DNA from: Thomasclavelia cocleata
GTDB taxonomy: Bacteria; Bacillota_I; Bacilli_A; Erysipelotrichales; Coprobacillaceae
Length of the DNA: 64,000 nt
Direction: 5' to 3'
NCBI RefSeq assembly: GCF_900102365.1
Contig: NZ_FOIN01000002.1
Location: forward strand, 1 to 64,000
The notes under the pieces are model-generated. The model searched no databases. It was not told the DNA's origin and saw nothing but the letters and a program-made list of their open reading frames with translations. Positions 47,115-56,109 of this stretch are shown here, in pieces (the stretch's first letter is position 1; every line of letters starts with the position of its first letter). Position numbers and translations under genes: made by a program.

Positions 47115-47384
47115 TCATTCTCTTTCCTTAATTGTAACATGTACCATATCACCAGGCTGTTTTTTTATAACTTTTCTAATATCTTTGCGTAATCCTATAA
47201 TATGATTAGGAGTTTTCATTTTCACCAAACTTCCTTGGTACTCAACACCATCAAAAGTAGCAATTACTTTAACACGCCCTTTATTAAATTCCTTCTTTAC
47301 ATCAAAAGGAAAATCAACATATGCACCATCAATATCTGGTACCTTTTTTATTATTGCATCAAATTCATATACCTTTACATTCAT
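47115..47384 (-). CDS. DUF1905-domain protein
   Basis: 89 residues. The pattern [20 protein letters not shown], then [20 protein letters not shown], then [19 protein letters not shown] is that of DUF1905, a small beta-barrel domain of unknown function. AAGGAGG precedes the ATG. It lies alone between two terminators. Confidence 0.85.
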   Translation of the reverse strand: MNVKVYEFDAIIKKVPDIDGAYVDFPFDVKKEFNKGRVKVIATFDGVEYQGSLVKMKTPNHIIGLRKDIRKVIKKQPGDMVHVTIKERE

Positions 47385-47496
47385 TGTATCACGCCTCCTT
47401 AAATAATTATAACCTGCTAAAAAAGAAATAATTCTACATTTTTTCTAAACCCATAATCCATTTCAACAAAAACATATCTTTTTATCGAAATATTAT

Positions 47497-47522
47497 AAAA
47501 AAACAGCTGAAAAACAACTGTT
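47497..47522 (-). terminator. Terminator of the lipoprotein gene
   Basis: AACAGTTG / CAGCTGTT stem (one wobble) with a run of T on the minus strand, 4 nt after the stop codon. Confidence 0.8.
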
Positions 47523-47525
47523 AAT

Positions 47526-48023
47526 TTATTTTTTATCAAGTTTATATTTTTGTACCCACTCATCAATAACCGTTTCATTCATACCAGATACAGAAAAATT
47601 CAAATAATTTTTTTCTTTACCTTTTTCTGCATAAAAAACTCCAGGGGTTGTGGTAAATTCAGGAAAATATTTTTTTATAATTGCAAGATTCTCTTGTTCA
47701 CTACGATCTTCATTATCAAGAATAACTTCATACATAACTACATGGTGTGTTTTAATATATTCATCAAATACTGAATGAAAATCACGACAATATAAACAAT
47801 AAGTAGTAGAAAAGATAATTGGAAATGATTCTTTCTTTTTCAATTTAGATTCCATCTCTTCTAATGTAATATAAATTATTTCTCCAGGGGTTGAATCTCT
47901 TTTATATTCAGTAACCTCCTCTTGATCCTTATCCTTTTTATCAGGTTTTTCATTAATATTTTTATTACAAGCCGTTAATCCTATGATCATTAAACAGATC
48001 ATCACTATTTTCATAAACTTCAT
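47526..48023 (-). CDS. Thioredoxin-like lipoprotein
   Basis: 165 residues from ATG 48023, with GGAGG about 10 nt upstream; the longer frame to 48068 adds a poor N-terminus. Signal and lipobox IGLTAC place Cys about residue 19 for lipidation. A charged linker precedes a thioredoxin fold with the CLYC redox motif in STTYCLYCRDFH and a cis-Pro region TTTPGVFY. It probably acts outside the membrane in thiol-disulfide exchange; the partner is unknown. Confidence 0.82.
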   Translation of the reverse strand: MKFMKIVMICLMIIGLTACNKNINEKPDKKDKDQEEVTEYKRDSTPGEIIYITLEEMESKLKKKESFPIIFSTTYCLYCRDFHSVFDEYIKTHHVVMYEVILDNEDRSEQENLAIIKKYFPEFTTTPGVFYAEKGKEKNYLNFSVSGMNETVIDEWVQKYKLDKK

Positions 48024-48233
48024 ATCTACATTGCCTCCATTATATAAATCATTTACATATTTTAACACTTTTTGCTACAACAATAATATATTATAAAACA
48101 AATAATCAATTATTGATATACTTTTTAATATTTTATTATATCAATAAACACATATTAATAAAAACTCTTATAAAGAAAATAATAACAATTTTGATAACTA
48201 ATACTTAAATACATTTAAAACTAAACAAAATAA

Positions 48234-48256
48234 AATACAGCCTTATGCTGTATTTT
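48234..48256 (-). terminator. Terminator of carB
   Basis: AAATACAGC, five bases, GCTGTATTT, then TTATTTT on the minus strand, just after the carB stop. Confidence 0.85.
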
Positions 48257-48261
48257 ACTTA

Positions 48262-51200
48262 TTATTTAATTGAAGCATGATAATCTTGTAACGATTTAAC
48301 CTCATGGCTACCATGAATCTTCATTTCCATAATCCCCTCAAGCGAAGCTTTAGCAGCAGCAATATTTGTCATATATGGAATTCTCATCTTAATAGCTGAT
48401 TTACGAATATAACTATCATCATGTACACTTTGTTTACCATTAGGTGTATTAATAATCATTGCCAAATCTCCATTAGTTAATGCATCAGTTATATTTGGGC
48501 GACCTTCATGAATCTTTTTAATCTTTTCAACAGGTATTCCGTTTTCCTTAATTAATTCATATGTCTTACCAGTTGCAACAATTGTAAACCCTGCATCATA
48601 ATACCCTTGCGCAAGTGCAACAACTTCTGGTTTATCCAAATCACTAACACTCATTAATACTTTACCTTCAGTTGGTAAAATAGATTTAGCACCTTCTTCA
48701 GCCTTATATAGGGCTGCTCCATATGAACTTGCAAGTCCTAATACTTCACCAGTTGAACGCATCTCTGGTCCTAAAATCGGATCAACTTCAGGGAACATAT
48801 TGAATGGGAACACTGCTTGTTTTACCCCAATATGCGGAATTTTCTTTTCTGTTAAAGATAATACTGGTGAAGGACGTCCTGTCAAATCACTAGTAATAAT
48901 ATCTGTAGCAATTTTAACCATATTAATATTACATACTTTTGATACTAGAGGTACCGTTCTTGAAGCTCTTGGATTAGCTTCTAATACATATACTTTATTA
49001 TCAGCAATCGCATATTGCATATTCATTAAACCACGAACATTCATTTCTTTCGCAATTTTCTTTGTATATTCTTTAATTGTTTCTAAATGACGAATTGGAA
49101 TATGTTTAGAAGGTAAGATACAAGCTGAATCACCTGAATGAATACCTGCTAATTCAATATGTTCCATAACAGCAGGAACAAATACATTTTCACCATCACT
49201 AATTGCATCAGCTTCACATTCCATTGCATTATTTAAGAAACGATCAATTAAAATTGGACGATCTGGAGTAACACCAACCGCAGCATTCATATATTGTTTA
49301 AGACTTTCGTCATCATAAACAACTTCCATTCCACGTCCTCCTAATACATAAGAAGGTCTTACCATTAATGGATAACCAATTCTCTTAGCAATATCTAATG
49401 CTTCTTCAACATTTACTGCCATTCCTGATTCAGGCATTGGAATTTCTAATTTTTCCATCATTTCATTAAACAAATCACGATCTTCTGCCATATCAATTGT
49501 TTCTGGAGTTGTTCCTAAAATATTCACACCATTTTTCTTTAATTGTGCTGCCAGATTCAATGGTGTTTGTCCACCAAATTGAGCAATAACCCCAACTGGT
49601 TTTTCTTTTTCATGGATACTTAAAACATCTTCTAAAGTCAATGGTTCAAAATATAATTTATCAGAAGTATCATAGTCAGTAGACACTGTTTCTGGATTAC
49701 AGTTAACGATAATTGTTTCAAACCCTAATTTCTTTAATGCTAGAGCAGCATGAACACAGCAATAATCAAATTCAATCCCTTGACCAATACGGTTAGGTCC
49801 ACCACCTAAAATCATGATTTTCTTTTTATCATGATGGATATCACTATTATCTTTGGCATTATATGTTGAATAATAATAAGCACTATCTTTTGTTCCACTT
49901 ACATGTACTGGTTCCCAAACTTGATTAATATCATTAGCTAGTCTTTCTTCTCTAATAATATTTTCTTCAACATTTAAGATCTGGCTTAAATATTTATCTG
50001 AAAAACCATTTTGTTTTGCTTGTTTTAATACATCAACTGGTAAATCTTTACCTTGATATGTTTTAATATTTTCTTCTTCTTCAACCAACTCTTTCATTTG
50101 TTCAATGAAATAATGTTTAATTTGTGTTAATTCAAATAATTCTTCAACTGTGGCCCCTTTTCTCAACGCCTCATACATAATAAATTGTCTTTCACTAGTT
50201 GGTACAGTTAACATATGTAATAATTCTTCTTTAGATAACTTATTAAAGTTTTTAGCATACCCTAAACCATAACGTCCAATTTCTAATGAACGAATTGCTT
50301 TTTGAAAAGCTTCTTTATAAGTTTTTCCAATACTCATTACTTCCCCAACAGCTTTCATTTGAGTACCAAGTTTATCTTCAGCTCCTTTGAATTTTTCAAA
50401 AGCCCAACGTGCAAACTTAATTACAACATAATCACCATCAGGTACATATTTATCTAAAGTCCCATATTTTCCACATGGAATATCTTCCATCGTTAAACCA
50501 GCAGCTAACATTGCTGATACTAGTGCAATTGGGAATCCAGTTGCTTTAGAAGCCAAAGCAGATGAACGAGAAGTTCTTGGATTAATTTCAATAACAACGA
50601 TACGATCACTTACTGGATCATGAGCAAACTGAACATTAGTTCCACCAATTACACCAATTGATTCAACAATTCTAAATGCTTGATCTTTTAAACGATCTTG
50701 TACTTCTTGGCTAATTGTTAACATTGGTGCACTACAGAACGAATCTCCAGTATGAACTCCCAATGGATCAATATTTTCAATAAAGCATACTGTAATCATA
50801 TTGTTATTAGCATCACGAACAACTTCAACTTCTAATTCTTCCCAACCTAAAATAGATTCTTCAATTAAACATTGACCAACTAAACTAGCCTTTAACCCAC
50901 GAGATACAACTGTTGTTAATTCCTCAACATTATATACAAGACCTCCACCGGCACCACCCATAGTATAGGCAGGGCGTACAACTACTGGATACCCCAATCG
51001 ATCAGCAATCGCTAAAGCTTCTTCAACTGTTGTTGAAATTTCACTACGAGCCATTTCGATTCCTAATTTATCCATTTCTTTTTTAAATTCCAAACGGTCT
51101 TCACCACGTTCAATAGCATCAACTTGAACCCCCAATACCTGAACGTTATATTTATCTAAAACACCAGCTTCATTTAATTCAGAACATAAATTTAGTGCTG

Positions 51201-51480
51201 ATTGCCCCCCCAAGTTAGGAAGTAAAGCATCTGGTCTTTCTTTTTCAATAATCTGAGTTAATCTCTCTACATTTAATGGTTCAATATAAGTAACATCAGC
51301 TGTTTCTGGATCAGTCATAATTGTTGCAGGATTTGAATTTACTAACACAATTTTATAACCTAATCCTCTCAATGCTTTACAAGCTTGAGTTCCAGAATAA
51401 TCAAATTCACAAGCTTGACCAATAATAATTGGACCTGAACCAATTACTAGTATAGTATTAATATCTTCTCTTTTTGGCAT
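48262..51480 (-). CDS. carB: Carbamoyl-phosphate synthase large subunit
   Basis: 1072 residues, full length. Two homologous ATP-grasp halves: VIGSGPIIIGQACEFDYSG near residue 13 and ILGGGPNRIGQGIEFDYCC near 560, each followed by ATP-binding motifs, and a C-terminal MGS-like allosteric domain. It makes carbamoyl phosphate from bicarbonate, ammonia (delivered by CarA) and two ATP for pyrimidines and arginine. GGAGG is 7 nt before the ATG. carA and other pyr genes are absent here. It sits behind a short ORF and a terminator. Confidence 0.97.
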   Translation of the reverse strand: MPKREDINTILVIGSGPIIIGQACEFDYSGTQACKALRGLGYKIVLVNSNPATIMTDPETADVTYIEPLNVERLTQIIEKERPDALLPNLGGQSALNLCSELNEAGVLDKYNVQVLGVQVDAIERGEDRLEFKKEMDKLGIEMARSEISTTVEEALAIADRLGYPVVVRPAYTMGGAGGGLVYNVEELTTVVSRGLKASLVGQCLIEESILGWEELEVEVVRDANNNMITVCFIENIDPLGVHTGDSFCSAPMLTISQEVQDRLKDQAFRIVESIGVIGGTNVQFAHDPVSDRIVVIEINPRTSRSSALASKATGFPIALVSAMLAAGLTMEDIPCGKYGTLDKYVPDGDYVVIKFARWAFEKFKGAEDKLGTQMKAVGEVMSIGKTYKEAFQKAIRSLEIGRYGLGYAKNFNKLSKEELLHMLTVPTSERQFIMYEALRKGATVEELFELTQIKHYFIEQMKELVEEEENIKTYQGKDLPVDVLKQAKQNGFSDKYLSQILNVEENIIREERLANDINQVWEPVHVSGTKDSAYYYSTYNAKDNSDIHHDKKKIMILGGGPNRIGQGIEFDYCCVHAALALKKLGFETIIVNCNPETVSTDYDTSDKLYFEPLTLEDVLSIHEKEKPVGVIAQFGGQTPLNLAAQLKKNGVNILGTTPETIDMAEDRDLFNEMMEKLEIPMPESGMAVNVEEALDIAKRIGYPLMVRPSYVLGGRGMEVVYDDESLKQYMNAAVGVTPDRPILIDRFLNNAMECEADAISDGENVFVPAVMEHIELAGIHSGDSACILPSKHIPIRHLETIKEYTKKIAKEMNVRGLMNMQYAIADNKVYVLEANPRASRTVPLVSKVCNINMVKIATDIITSDLTGRPSPVLSLTEKKIPHIGVKQAVFPFNMFPEVDPILGPEMRSTGEVLGLASSYGAALYKAEEGAKSILPTEGKVLMSVSDLDKPEVVALAQGYYDAGFTIVATGKTYELIKENGIPVEKIKKIHEGRPNITDALTNGDLAMIINTPNGKQSVHDDSYIRKSAIKMRIPYMTNIAAAKASLEGIMEMKIHGSHEVKSLQDYHASIK

Positions 51481-51514
51481 TTTTGTTCCTCCATATAATC
51501 TTAATCAATGTCAT

Positions 51515-51541
51515 AAAAAAACATATCAAGTAAATGATATG
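51515..51541 (-). terminator. Intrinsic terminator between the 28-codon ORF and carB
   Basis: CATATCA, six bases, TGATATG followed by seven T on the minus strand. It begins directly after the stop codon of the small ORF and ends about 22 nt before the carB ribosome site, leaving no room for a good carB promoter. Confidence 0.7.
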
Positions 51542-51628
51542 CTAACTATAAAAAATAGAAATATAAAAGAATTGAAAATGATTCATAATAGTTCTAACAG
51601 TCTGTTTAACAAATACTTTAAACATCAT
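51542..51628 (-). CDS. 28-residue small ORF upstream of carB
   Basis: AAAGGAG lies 5-8 nt before two consecutive ATG codons (51628 and 51625). The peptide starts MMFKVFVKQTVRTIMNHFQ and ends with a Phe/Tyr/Ile-rich stretch. It follows a good promoter and ends at a terminator. It may be a carB leader peptide or an independent small hydrophobic protein. It has only one Arg codon, so arginine attenuation is not obvious. Confidence 0.5.
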   Translation of the reverse strand: MMFKVFVKQTVRTIMNHFQFFYISIFYS

Positions 51629-51657
51629 AATCTCTCCTTTATAACTTTATCTTCACT

Positions 51658-51686
51658 ATTATACATAAATCCATTACTAAATTCAA
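51658..51686 (-). promoter_or_regulatory. Promoter for the small ORF and probably carB
   Basis: TTGAAT (51686-51681), 17 bp, perfect TATAAT (51663-51658) on the minus strand; transcription would start near 51651. Confidence 0.7.
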
Positions 51687-51781
51687 CATTTTTTATAAAT
51701 ATTTATTATCATGAAAAATCTTCATATTTAAATATGTCTAAAAATAAATAAAACTGTTAATAATTATCATAAGGTGATTTA

Positions 51782-52252
51782 ATGAAAAACTTAACACATA
51801 ACAAAATTATTAAAGAAATTATTGAAAATGTTCGTGATGATATGCAAGATGAAGAAATCATTCACCTTGTTCTAGAAAAACCAATTTCAAGCAACAAACA
51901 AGAAAAAGAAACTTATGGTCAAAAAATAGCTGATAAAATTGCTCATTTTGGTGGAAGTTGGCATTTTATTATTATTTTTACAGTATTACTAATTTCCTGG
52001 ATGGTATTTAACCATTTTATCAAAGATAGCATTGATCCTTACCCCTTCATCTTATTAAATCTTATCCTTTCTTGCATCGCCGCCATTCAAGCTCCAATTA
52101 TAATGATGTCCCAAAACAGGCAAGAACAAAAAGATCGGCAAAGAAATGAAAATGATTACAAAGTCAATTTAAAAACCGAAATAATTATTCAAGACCTTCA
52201 CAATAAATTAGATTTAATTTTAGAAGAATTAGAAAAAATAAATCAGGAATAA
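51782..52252 (+). CDS. DUF1003 membrane protein
   Basis: 156 residues. GQKIADKIAHFGGSWHFIII near residue 42, two transmembrane helices, the PYPFILLNLILSCIAAIQAP motif and MMSQNRQEQKDR match DUF1003. A C-terminal coiled coil ends the protein. The function is unknown. AAGGTG precedes the ATG. Confidence 0.88.
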   Translation: MKNLTHNKIIKEIIENVRDDMQDEEIIHLVLEKPISSNKQEKETYGQKIADKIAHFGGSWHFIIIFTVLLISWMVFNHFIKDSIDPYPFILLNLILSCIAAIQAPIIMMSQNRQEQKDRQRNENDYKVNLKTEIIIQDLHNKLDLILEELEKINQE

Positions 52253-52266
52253 AATATCGCCATATA

Positions 52267-52296
52267 TCGACAACTATGCTAAAATCTAGTTGTCGA
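52267..52296. promoter_or_regulatory. Inverted repeat around the -10 of the lysozyme gene
   Basis: TCGACAACTA, ten bases, TAGTTGTCGA: perfect 10-bp arms. The spacer contains an extended -10 (TG-C-TAAAAT at 52277-52285), so the start site falls in the right arm just before the GAGGTG ribosome site. This is the position of a repressor operator. Regulator unknown. Confidence 0.6.
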
Positions 52297-52305
52297 GGTG
52301 ATATC

Positions 52306-53181
52306 ATGAAGAAAAAAAGATACTTTAACAAAAAAAATATTTTATATTTATCATTAATAAGCAGTATTACTTTTTCATGTTCGCTATATTATAAGAGATA
52401 TCTACCAGATTATTTAATTCACAGCATTGTTATATTTTTAGTTATTTTATTTTTCTATTTTTCATTTTTATTAAACAAATATAAAAAACAACACAATTTT
52501 ATTAAATCAATTTCAATAATAATATCAATTTGTTTATTCATTTCTAGTATCATGATTTTTAATCATAATGATAAATTATCTAAAGATGGTATCTATATTG
52601 GCATTGATATCTCCAAATGGAATGAACAAGTTGATTTACAACTAGCCATTCAAGAAATTGACTATGTAATTATTCGCTGTGGTTATACCTCATCAACTGA
52701 TGGAACAAAAACTATCGAAGACCCTTATTTTAAAAAAAATATTAGACAATGTGAAGAATTATCAATTCCTTATGGTATTTACTATTATTCACTTGCCCGT
52801 GATAATATTCAAGCTAAAAAAGAAGCACTTTTTGTAAATTCTTTATTAAAAGATAAAACTCCTGATTTAGGTGTCTTTATCGATTTAGAAGATGAAGAAT
52901 TTCAAGGAAACCTTTCAAATGATACCCTAAGTTCCATAGCTATTAATTTTTTAGAAAATATTCCCAATTACAATAAAAAAGGTATTTATGCTAATCACCA
53001 CTGGTGGACAACAAAATTAACAGATAACAAGTTAAATACCTATATAAAATGGAAAGCCAGGTACAATGATACTCCTACCATCGAAAAAGACTATCACATT
53101 TTACAATATAGCGAAACAGGAAAAATTAAAGGAGTAATTGGAGATGTTGATTTAAATATGATTTCAAATAAATATTGGTAA
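52306..53181 (+). CDS. Membrane-anchored GH25 lysozyme
   Basis: 291 residues from ATG 52306 with GAGGTG 5 nt upstream; the frame extends to 52276 but that start would lie in the promoter. Three hydrophobic segments (about 10-85) precede a GH25 domain at about 95-290, with YIGIDISKWN, VIIRCGYTS, IPYGIYYYSLA and VFIDLEDE holding the catalytic Asp/Glu residues, and a terminal GDVDLNM. GH25 enzymes cleave the MurNAc-GlcNAc bond of peptidoglycan. Roles in wall remodelling are likely. Confidence 0.88.
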   Translation: MKKKRYFNKKNILYLSLISSITFSCSLYYKRYLPDYLIHSIVIFLVILFFYFSFLLNKYKKQHNFIKSISIIISICLFISSIMIFNHNDKLSKDGIYIGIDISKWNEQVDLQLAIQEIDYVIIRCGYTSSTDGTKTIEDPYFKKNIRQCEELSIPYGIYYYSLARDNIQAKKEALFVNSLLKDKTPDLGVFIDLEDEEFQGNLSNDTLSSIAINFLENIPNYNKKGIYANHHWWTTKLTDNKLNTYIKWKARYNDTPTIEKDYHILQYSETGKIKGVIGDVDLNMISNKYW

Positions 53182-53183
53182 CT

Positions 53184-53219
53184 AAAAAGGTAAAATTTTC
53201 CTTAATTTTACCTTTTTAA
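53184..53219. terminator. Bidirectional terminator between the lysozyme gene and ilvA
   Basis: AAAAAGGTAAAATT / AATTTTACCTTTTT stem with A and T tracts on both sides. Confidence 0.85.
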
Positions 53220-53231
53220 AATACTTCTACA

Positions 53232-54434
53232 TTAATTGATCTTAGTAATCTTATAACCCAATTTATCAAATTCATTAATAATCATATCAATATGAGAATT
53301 ACCATTTGTTTCCACTGTAACTCTTAACTCTACTTCAGAAAAACGAGCAAAATTCTTAAACTGGTTATGATCAACTGCAATAACATTAGCATTACACTGA
53401 TTCAAAACCTTAGATACCAACTCCAACTGCCCTGGCTTATCTTGTAATTGTACCGAAAAAGTAAAAATTCTTCCTCTTGAAATTAACCCCTTATTAATCA
53501 TTGAAGAAATAGTTAAAACATCTATATTTCCTCCACTAATTAACGAAACTACCTTTTTATTCTTCTCATACAATTTCTTCAATCCTGCTAACGCTAAAAT
53601 TCCAGATCCTTCAGCTACTAATTTATGCTTTTCAACCAATAATAAGAAAGCATCCATCAATTCATAATCATCAACAGTAATAATACCATCAACATATTTT
53701 TTAATATATTCAAATGTTTTATTACCAATTGTCTTAACCGCTGTCCCATCAGCAATTGTATTAGCCTCAGCTAAAGTTACTACCTGATCTTCATGAATAG
53801 AGGCCAAAGCACTTGCAGCACCTTCAGGTTCAACACCATAAATCTTAACATTTGGATTTATTTGCTTAGCAGCACAAGCAATTCCAGCAATTAAACCGCC
53901 ACCTCCAATTGGAACTAAAATTACATCTGCATCTGGTAACTCCTCTAAAATCTCTATTGCAATTGTTCCTTGTCCTTCAATAACATCTTCATCATCAAAA
54001 GGATGTACAAATGTATACCCCTCACTTTTTTGTAATTCTACAGCCTTAGCATAAGCTTCATCATATACCTCACCATATAAAACCACATCTGCACCATGTT
54101 GCTTTGTAGCATCTACCTTTATTAAAGGTGTATGGGCTGGCATACAAATAGTTGCTTTGACTCCTAATTTTTTGGCAGCATATGCCACACCTTGAGCATG
54201 GTTACCTGCTGATGATGCAATCAACCCTTTTTTCTTTGCTGTATCATCAAGTTTAACGATTTTATTAAAAGCCCCTCTAATTTTGAAAGCACCTGTTTTT
54301 TGTAAATTCTCTGGTTTAATATAAACATCATTTCCACATTCACTAGAAAATGCATCACTATGAATTAAATGGGTTTCTTCAATTACTTCATCTACTCTTT
54401 TTTTTGCTGTTTTAAAATCCTCTAATTTTAACAT
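53232..54434 (-). CDS. ilvA: Threonine ammonia-lyase (threonine deaminase)
   Basis: 400 residues from ATG 54434, with AAGGGGGA upstream; a seven-codon extension is possible. Fold-type II PLP enzyme: Lys51 in KTGAFKIRGA is the PLP lysine, SSAGNHAQGVA binds phosphate, and GGGGLIAG lies near 183. A C-terminal ACT domain (about 325-400) suggests allosteric control. It converts threonine to 2-oxobutyrate for isoleucine synthesis or catabolism; the length with a single ACT domain resembles the catabolic/short type. Confidence 0.93.
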   Translation of the reverse strand: MLKLEDFKTAKKRVDEVIEETHLIHSDAFSSECGNDVYIKPENLQKTGAFKIRGAFNKIVKLDDTAKKKGLIASSAGNHAQGVAYAAKKLGVKATICMPAHTPLIKVDATKQHGADVVLYGEVYDEAYAKAVELQKSEGYTFVHPFDDEDVIEGQGTIAIEILEELPDADVILVPIGGGGLIAGIACAAKQINPNVKIYGVEPEGAASALASIHEDQVVTLAEANTIADGTAVKTIGNKTFEYIKKYVDGIITVDDYELMDAFLLLVEKHKLVAEGSGILALAGLKKLYEKNKKVVSLISGGNIDVLTISSMINKGLISRGRIFTFSVQLQDKPGQLELVSKVLNQCNANVIAVDHNQFKNFARFSEVELRVTVETNGNSHIDMIINEFDKLGYKITKIN

Positions 54435-54508
54435 TCTTACTTCCCCCTTAATCATACACCATTATATCACCTCTAATCTAAAAATAAAATAATGTTTGTT
54501 CTTACACT

Positions 54509-54535
54509 TAAAAAAGCAGAACAAATTGTCCTACT
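54509..54535 (-). terminator. Terminator overlapping the DUF4250 stop codon
   Basis: AGTAGGACA / TGTTCTGCT stem with wobbles and TTTTTT tail on the minus strand. The TAG stop (54533-54531) is inside the 5' arm. Confidence 0.75.
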
Positions 54536-54710
54536 TAACTTTTATTTGATTACTTGCTTTATCAAAAATAAATCCATGTCTTTGTAGACGTTCCATAACC
54601 ATATCAACATCTGCATCATTTATCTCCAATAAATGTTCTAAAGACATATCATCATCACGAAGTTTTGTATTTAAAAAACTCACTAACATATTAATATCAT
54701 TTGGCAACAT
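54531..54710 (-). CDS. DUF4250-domain protein
   Basis: 59 residues from ATG 54710. LPNDINMLVSFLNTKLRD and LEHLLEINDADVDMVMERL match the small DUF4250 family of Firmicutes. The function is unknown. Its ATG overlaps the TGA of the preceding Cof-type HAD gene by one base (TGATG), so the two are coupled. Confidence 0.85.
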   Translation of the reverse strand: MLPNDINMLVSFLNTKLRDDDMSLEHLLEINDADVDMVMERLQRHGFIFDKASNQIKVK

Positions 54711-55528
54711 CAAATCTCACCCTTTTCATTTAATAATTTTAAACATTCATAAATGCCCTCATCATCATTAGATAATGTAATATAATCAGCACATTGTTTC
54801 ACCTGGTCAACAGCATTTTCCATTGCCACTCCCATTCCAGCAAATTCAATCATACTTAAATCATTGTAACCATCACCAAAACTAATTACTTCTTCTTGTT
54901 TTATCCCTAGACGTTCAATCAAAGCCTGTAATGAGGCTGCTTTATCAATCCCTTGCGCCATAACTTCAATAAAAAAAGGTGCTGAACGATAAATACTCAA
55001 AGAATCACCATAAGGCTCTTTAAACTCATCAATAATTTTTTCCACATACTCAGGTTTCCCTGTCAATAAAACCTTATTCACTGAAAAATCAACTGTTTCT
55101 TTAAAATTCTTTACTAACTTAATTGGCAAGTGATTAATTTCACTTTCAATAATTACATATTCATCATCTATATCTTCTGTAATAATCACTCCATCAGCAT
55201 AAGTCATTACAGCAAGACCATACTTTTTAGCACGATCATAAACATCATGCGCTATTTTTGCATTATATACTTTTTGATAAATAGTTTCCTTAGTTTGATA
55301 ATCAACCACTTTAGCTCCATTAAACGATAAAAGATAACCACCTGTTTCATTTAACTTCAGTTCATCGGCTTCTTTATACAAACCAGCAGTTGGTCGCCCT
55401 GAGGCTAAAACAATCACTACCCCTTGTTTAGCTAACTCTTGTAATATTATTTTTGTCTTAGGCAAAATTTGTTTATTAGTACTTTTTAATGTACCATCTA
55501 AATCTAATGCAATTAATTTATATGTCAT
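54710..55528 (-). CDS. Cof-type HAD-IIB hydrolase
   Basis: 272 residues from ATG 55528, with GAGAGG upstream. Motif I IALDLDGTLKS near 6, VVLASGRPTAGL near 39, and the C-terminal GDGYNDLSMIEFAGMGVAMENA motif of the Cof family. These enzymes dephosphorylate sugar phosphates or cofactors such as flavin mononucleotide; the substrate is unknown. It overlaps the DUF4250 gene by one base. Confidence 0.9.
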   Translation of the reverse strand: MTYKLIALDLDGTLKSTNKQILPKTKIILQELAKQGVVIVLASGRPTAGLYKEADELKLNETGGYLLSFNGAKVVDYQTKETIYQKVYNAKIAHDVYDRAKKYGLAVMTYADGVIITEDIDDEYVIIESEINHLPIKLVKNFKETVDFSVNKVLLTGKPEYVEKIIDEFKEPYGDSLSIYRSAPFFIEVMAQGIDKAASLQALIERLGIKQEEVISFGDGYNDLSMIEFAGMGVAMENAVDQVKQCADYITLSNDDEGIYECLKLLNEKGEI

Positions 55529-55574
55529 TTTTCTACCTCTCAATATATACAAAGTTTATTAAAAGATAGTTATT

Positions 55575-55607
55575 TTGTCAAATATTATTAAAAAAGATAT
55601 TTGACAA
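55575..55607. promoter_or_regulatory. Promoter of the Cof-HAD operon within a perfect inverted repeat
   Basis: TTGTCAAATAT, eleven bases, ATATTTGACAA. The TTGACA at 55580-55575 on the minus strand followed 17 bp later by TAAACT is the probable promoter for the HAD gene. Because the 11-bp arms are perfect and carry the -35, the repeat may also be an operator. Confidence 0.55.
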
Positions 55608-55646
55608 TCTTATTATAACCTAATAATCTAAAATTTATTTTATAAC

Positions 55647-55680
55647 TTTAAAAATACTAGTTCATCAAAAACTAGCATTT
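55647..55680 (-). terminator. Terminator of the Ig-like/rhomboid/DUF188 operon
   Basis: AAATGCTAGTT / AACTAGTATTT stem with one wobble and a T-rich tail on the minus strand. The TAG stop of the DUF188 gene is inside the 5' arm. Confidence 0.82.
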
Positions 55681-56109
55681 ATTTATAATCAAATTCTTTA
55701 ATTGTCTTAAAAAATAATCCTGCATTTCATTAGTTCTCTTTGTAGGTCCTTTACAACGCTTACCAGCCCGTCTTTGCTTTGCACCAAGATATCTATCCAT
55801 TAACAATTGATTAATATTATCATTGGTAATTATTTTACCTGATGGATGCAATACACCAGCACCTCTAAGTAAAACAAGACTAGCTAAACCATAATCCTGA
55901 CTTATTACTAAATCACCTTTTTTACATCTATCAACAATCGCCTGGTCAACACTATCAACACCTATTTCACAAAAAACAACTTCAAAATAATCATCCTGTA
56001 TCAAATGAGCATAATCCACAAAAACAATCATTTCAATCGAATGATATTTAGCTATCTCTTTAATCTCCATTAATCCTGGACAACCATCACCATCAATTAA
56101 AATAACCAT
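55672..56109 (-). CDS. DUF188 (YaiI/YqxD, UPF0178) family protein
   Basis: 145 residues. MVILIDGDGCPGLMEIKEIA, VDSVDQAIVDRCKKGDLVIS, DYGLASLVLLRGAGVLHPSG and a basic C-terminal RRAGKRCKGPTKRT stretch match the family, which has a PIN-like fold and unknown function. It overlaps the rhomboid gene by 13 nt and lacks its own ribosome site, so it is translated by coupling. Confidence 0.92.
   Translation of the reverse strand: MVILIDGDGCPGLMEIKEIAKYHSIEMIVFVDYAHLIQDDYFEVVFCEIGVDSVDQAIVDRCKKGDLVISQDYGLASLVLLRGAGVLHPSGKIITNDNINQLLMDRYLGAKQRRAGKRCKGPTKRTNEMQDYFLRQLKNLIINKC

Noticed and set aside
51480-51700. PyrR-binding attenuator at carB
   Set aside because: The conserved anti-antiterminator loop motif recognised by PyrR is not visible; the leader has a short ORF and one simple terminator instead.
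51539-51751. 70-residue plus-strand open frame
   Set aside because: No Shine-Dalgarno, low-complexity composition, and it is antisense to the small ORF, promoter and terminator upstream of carB.
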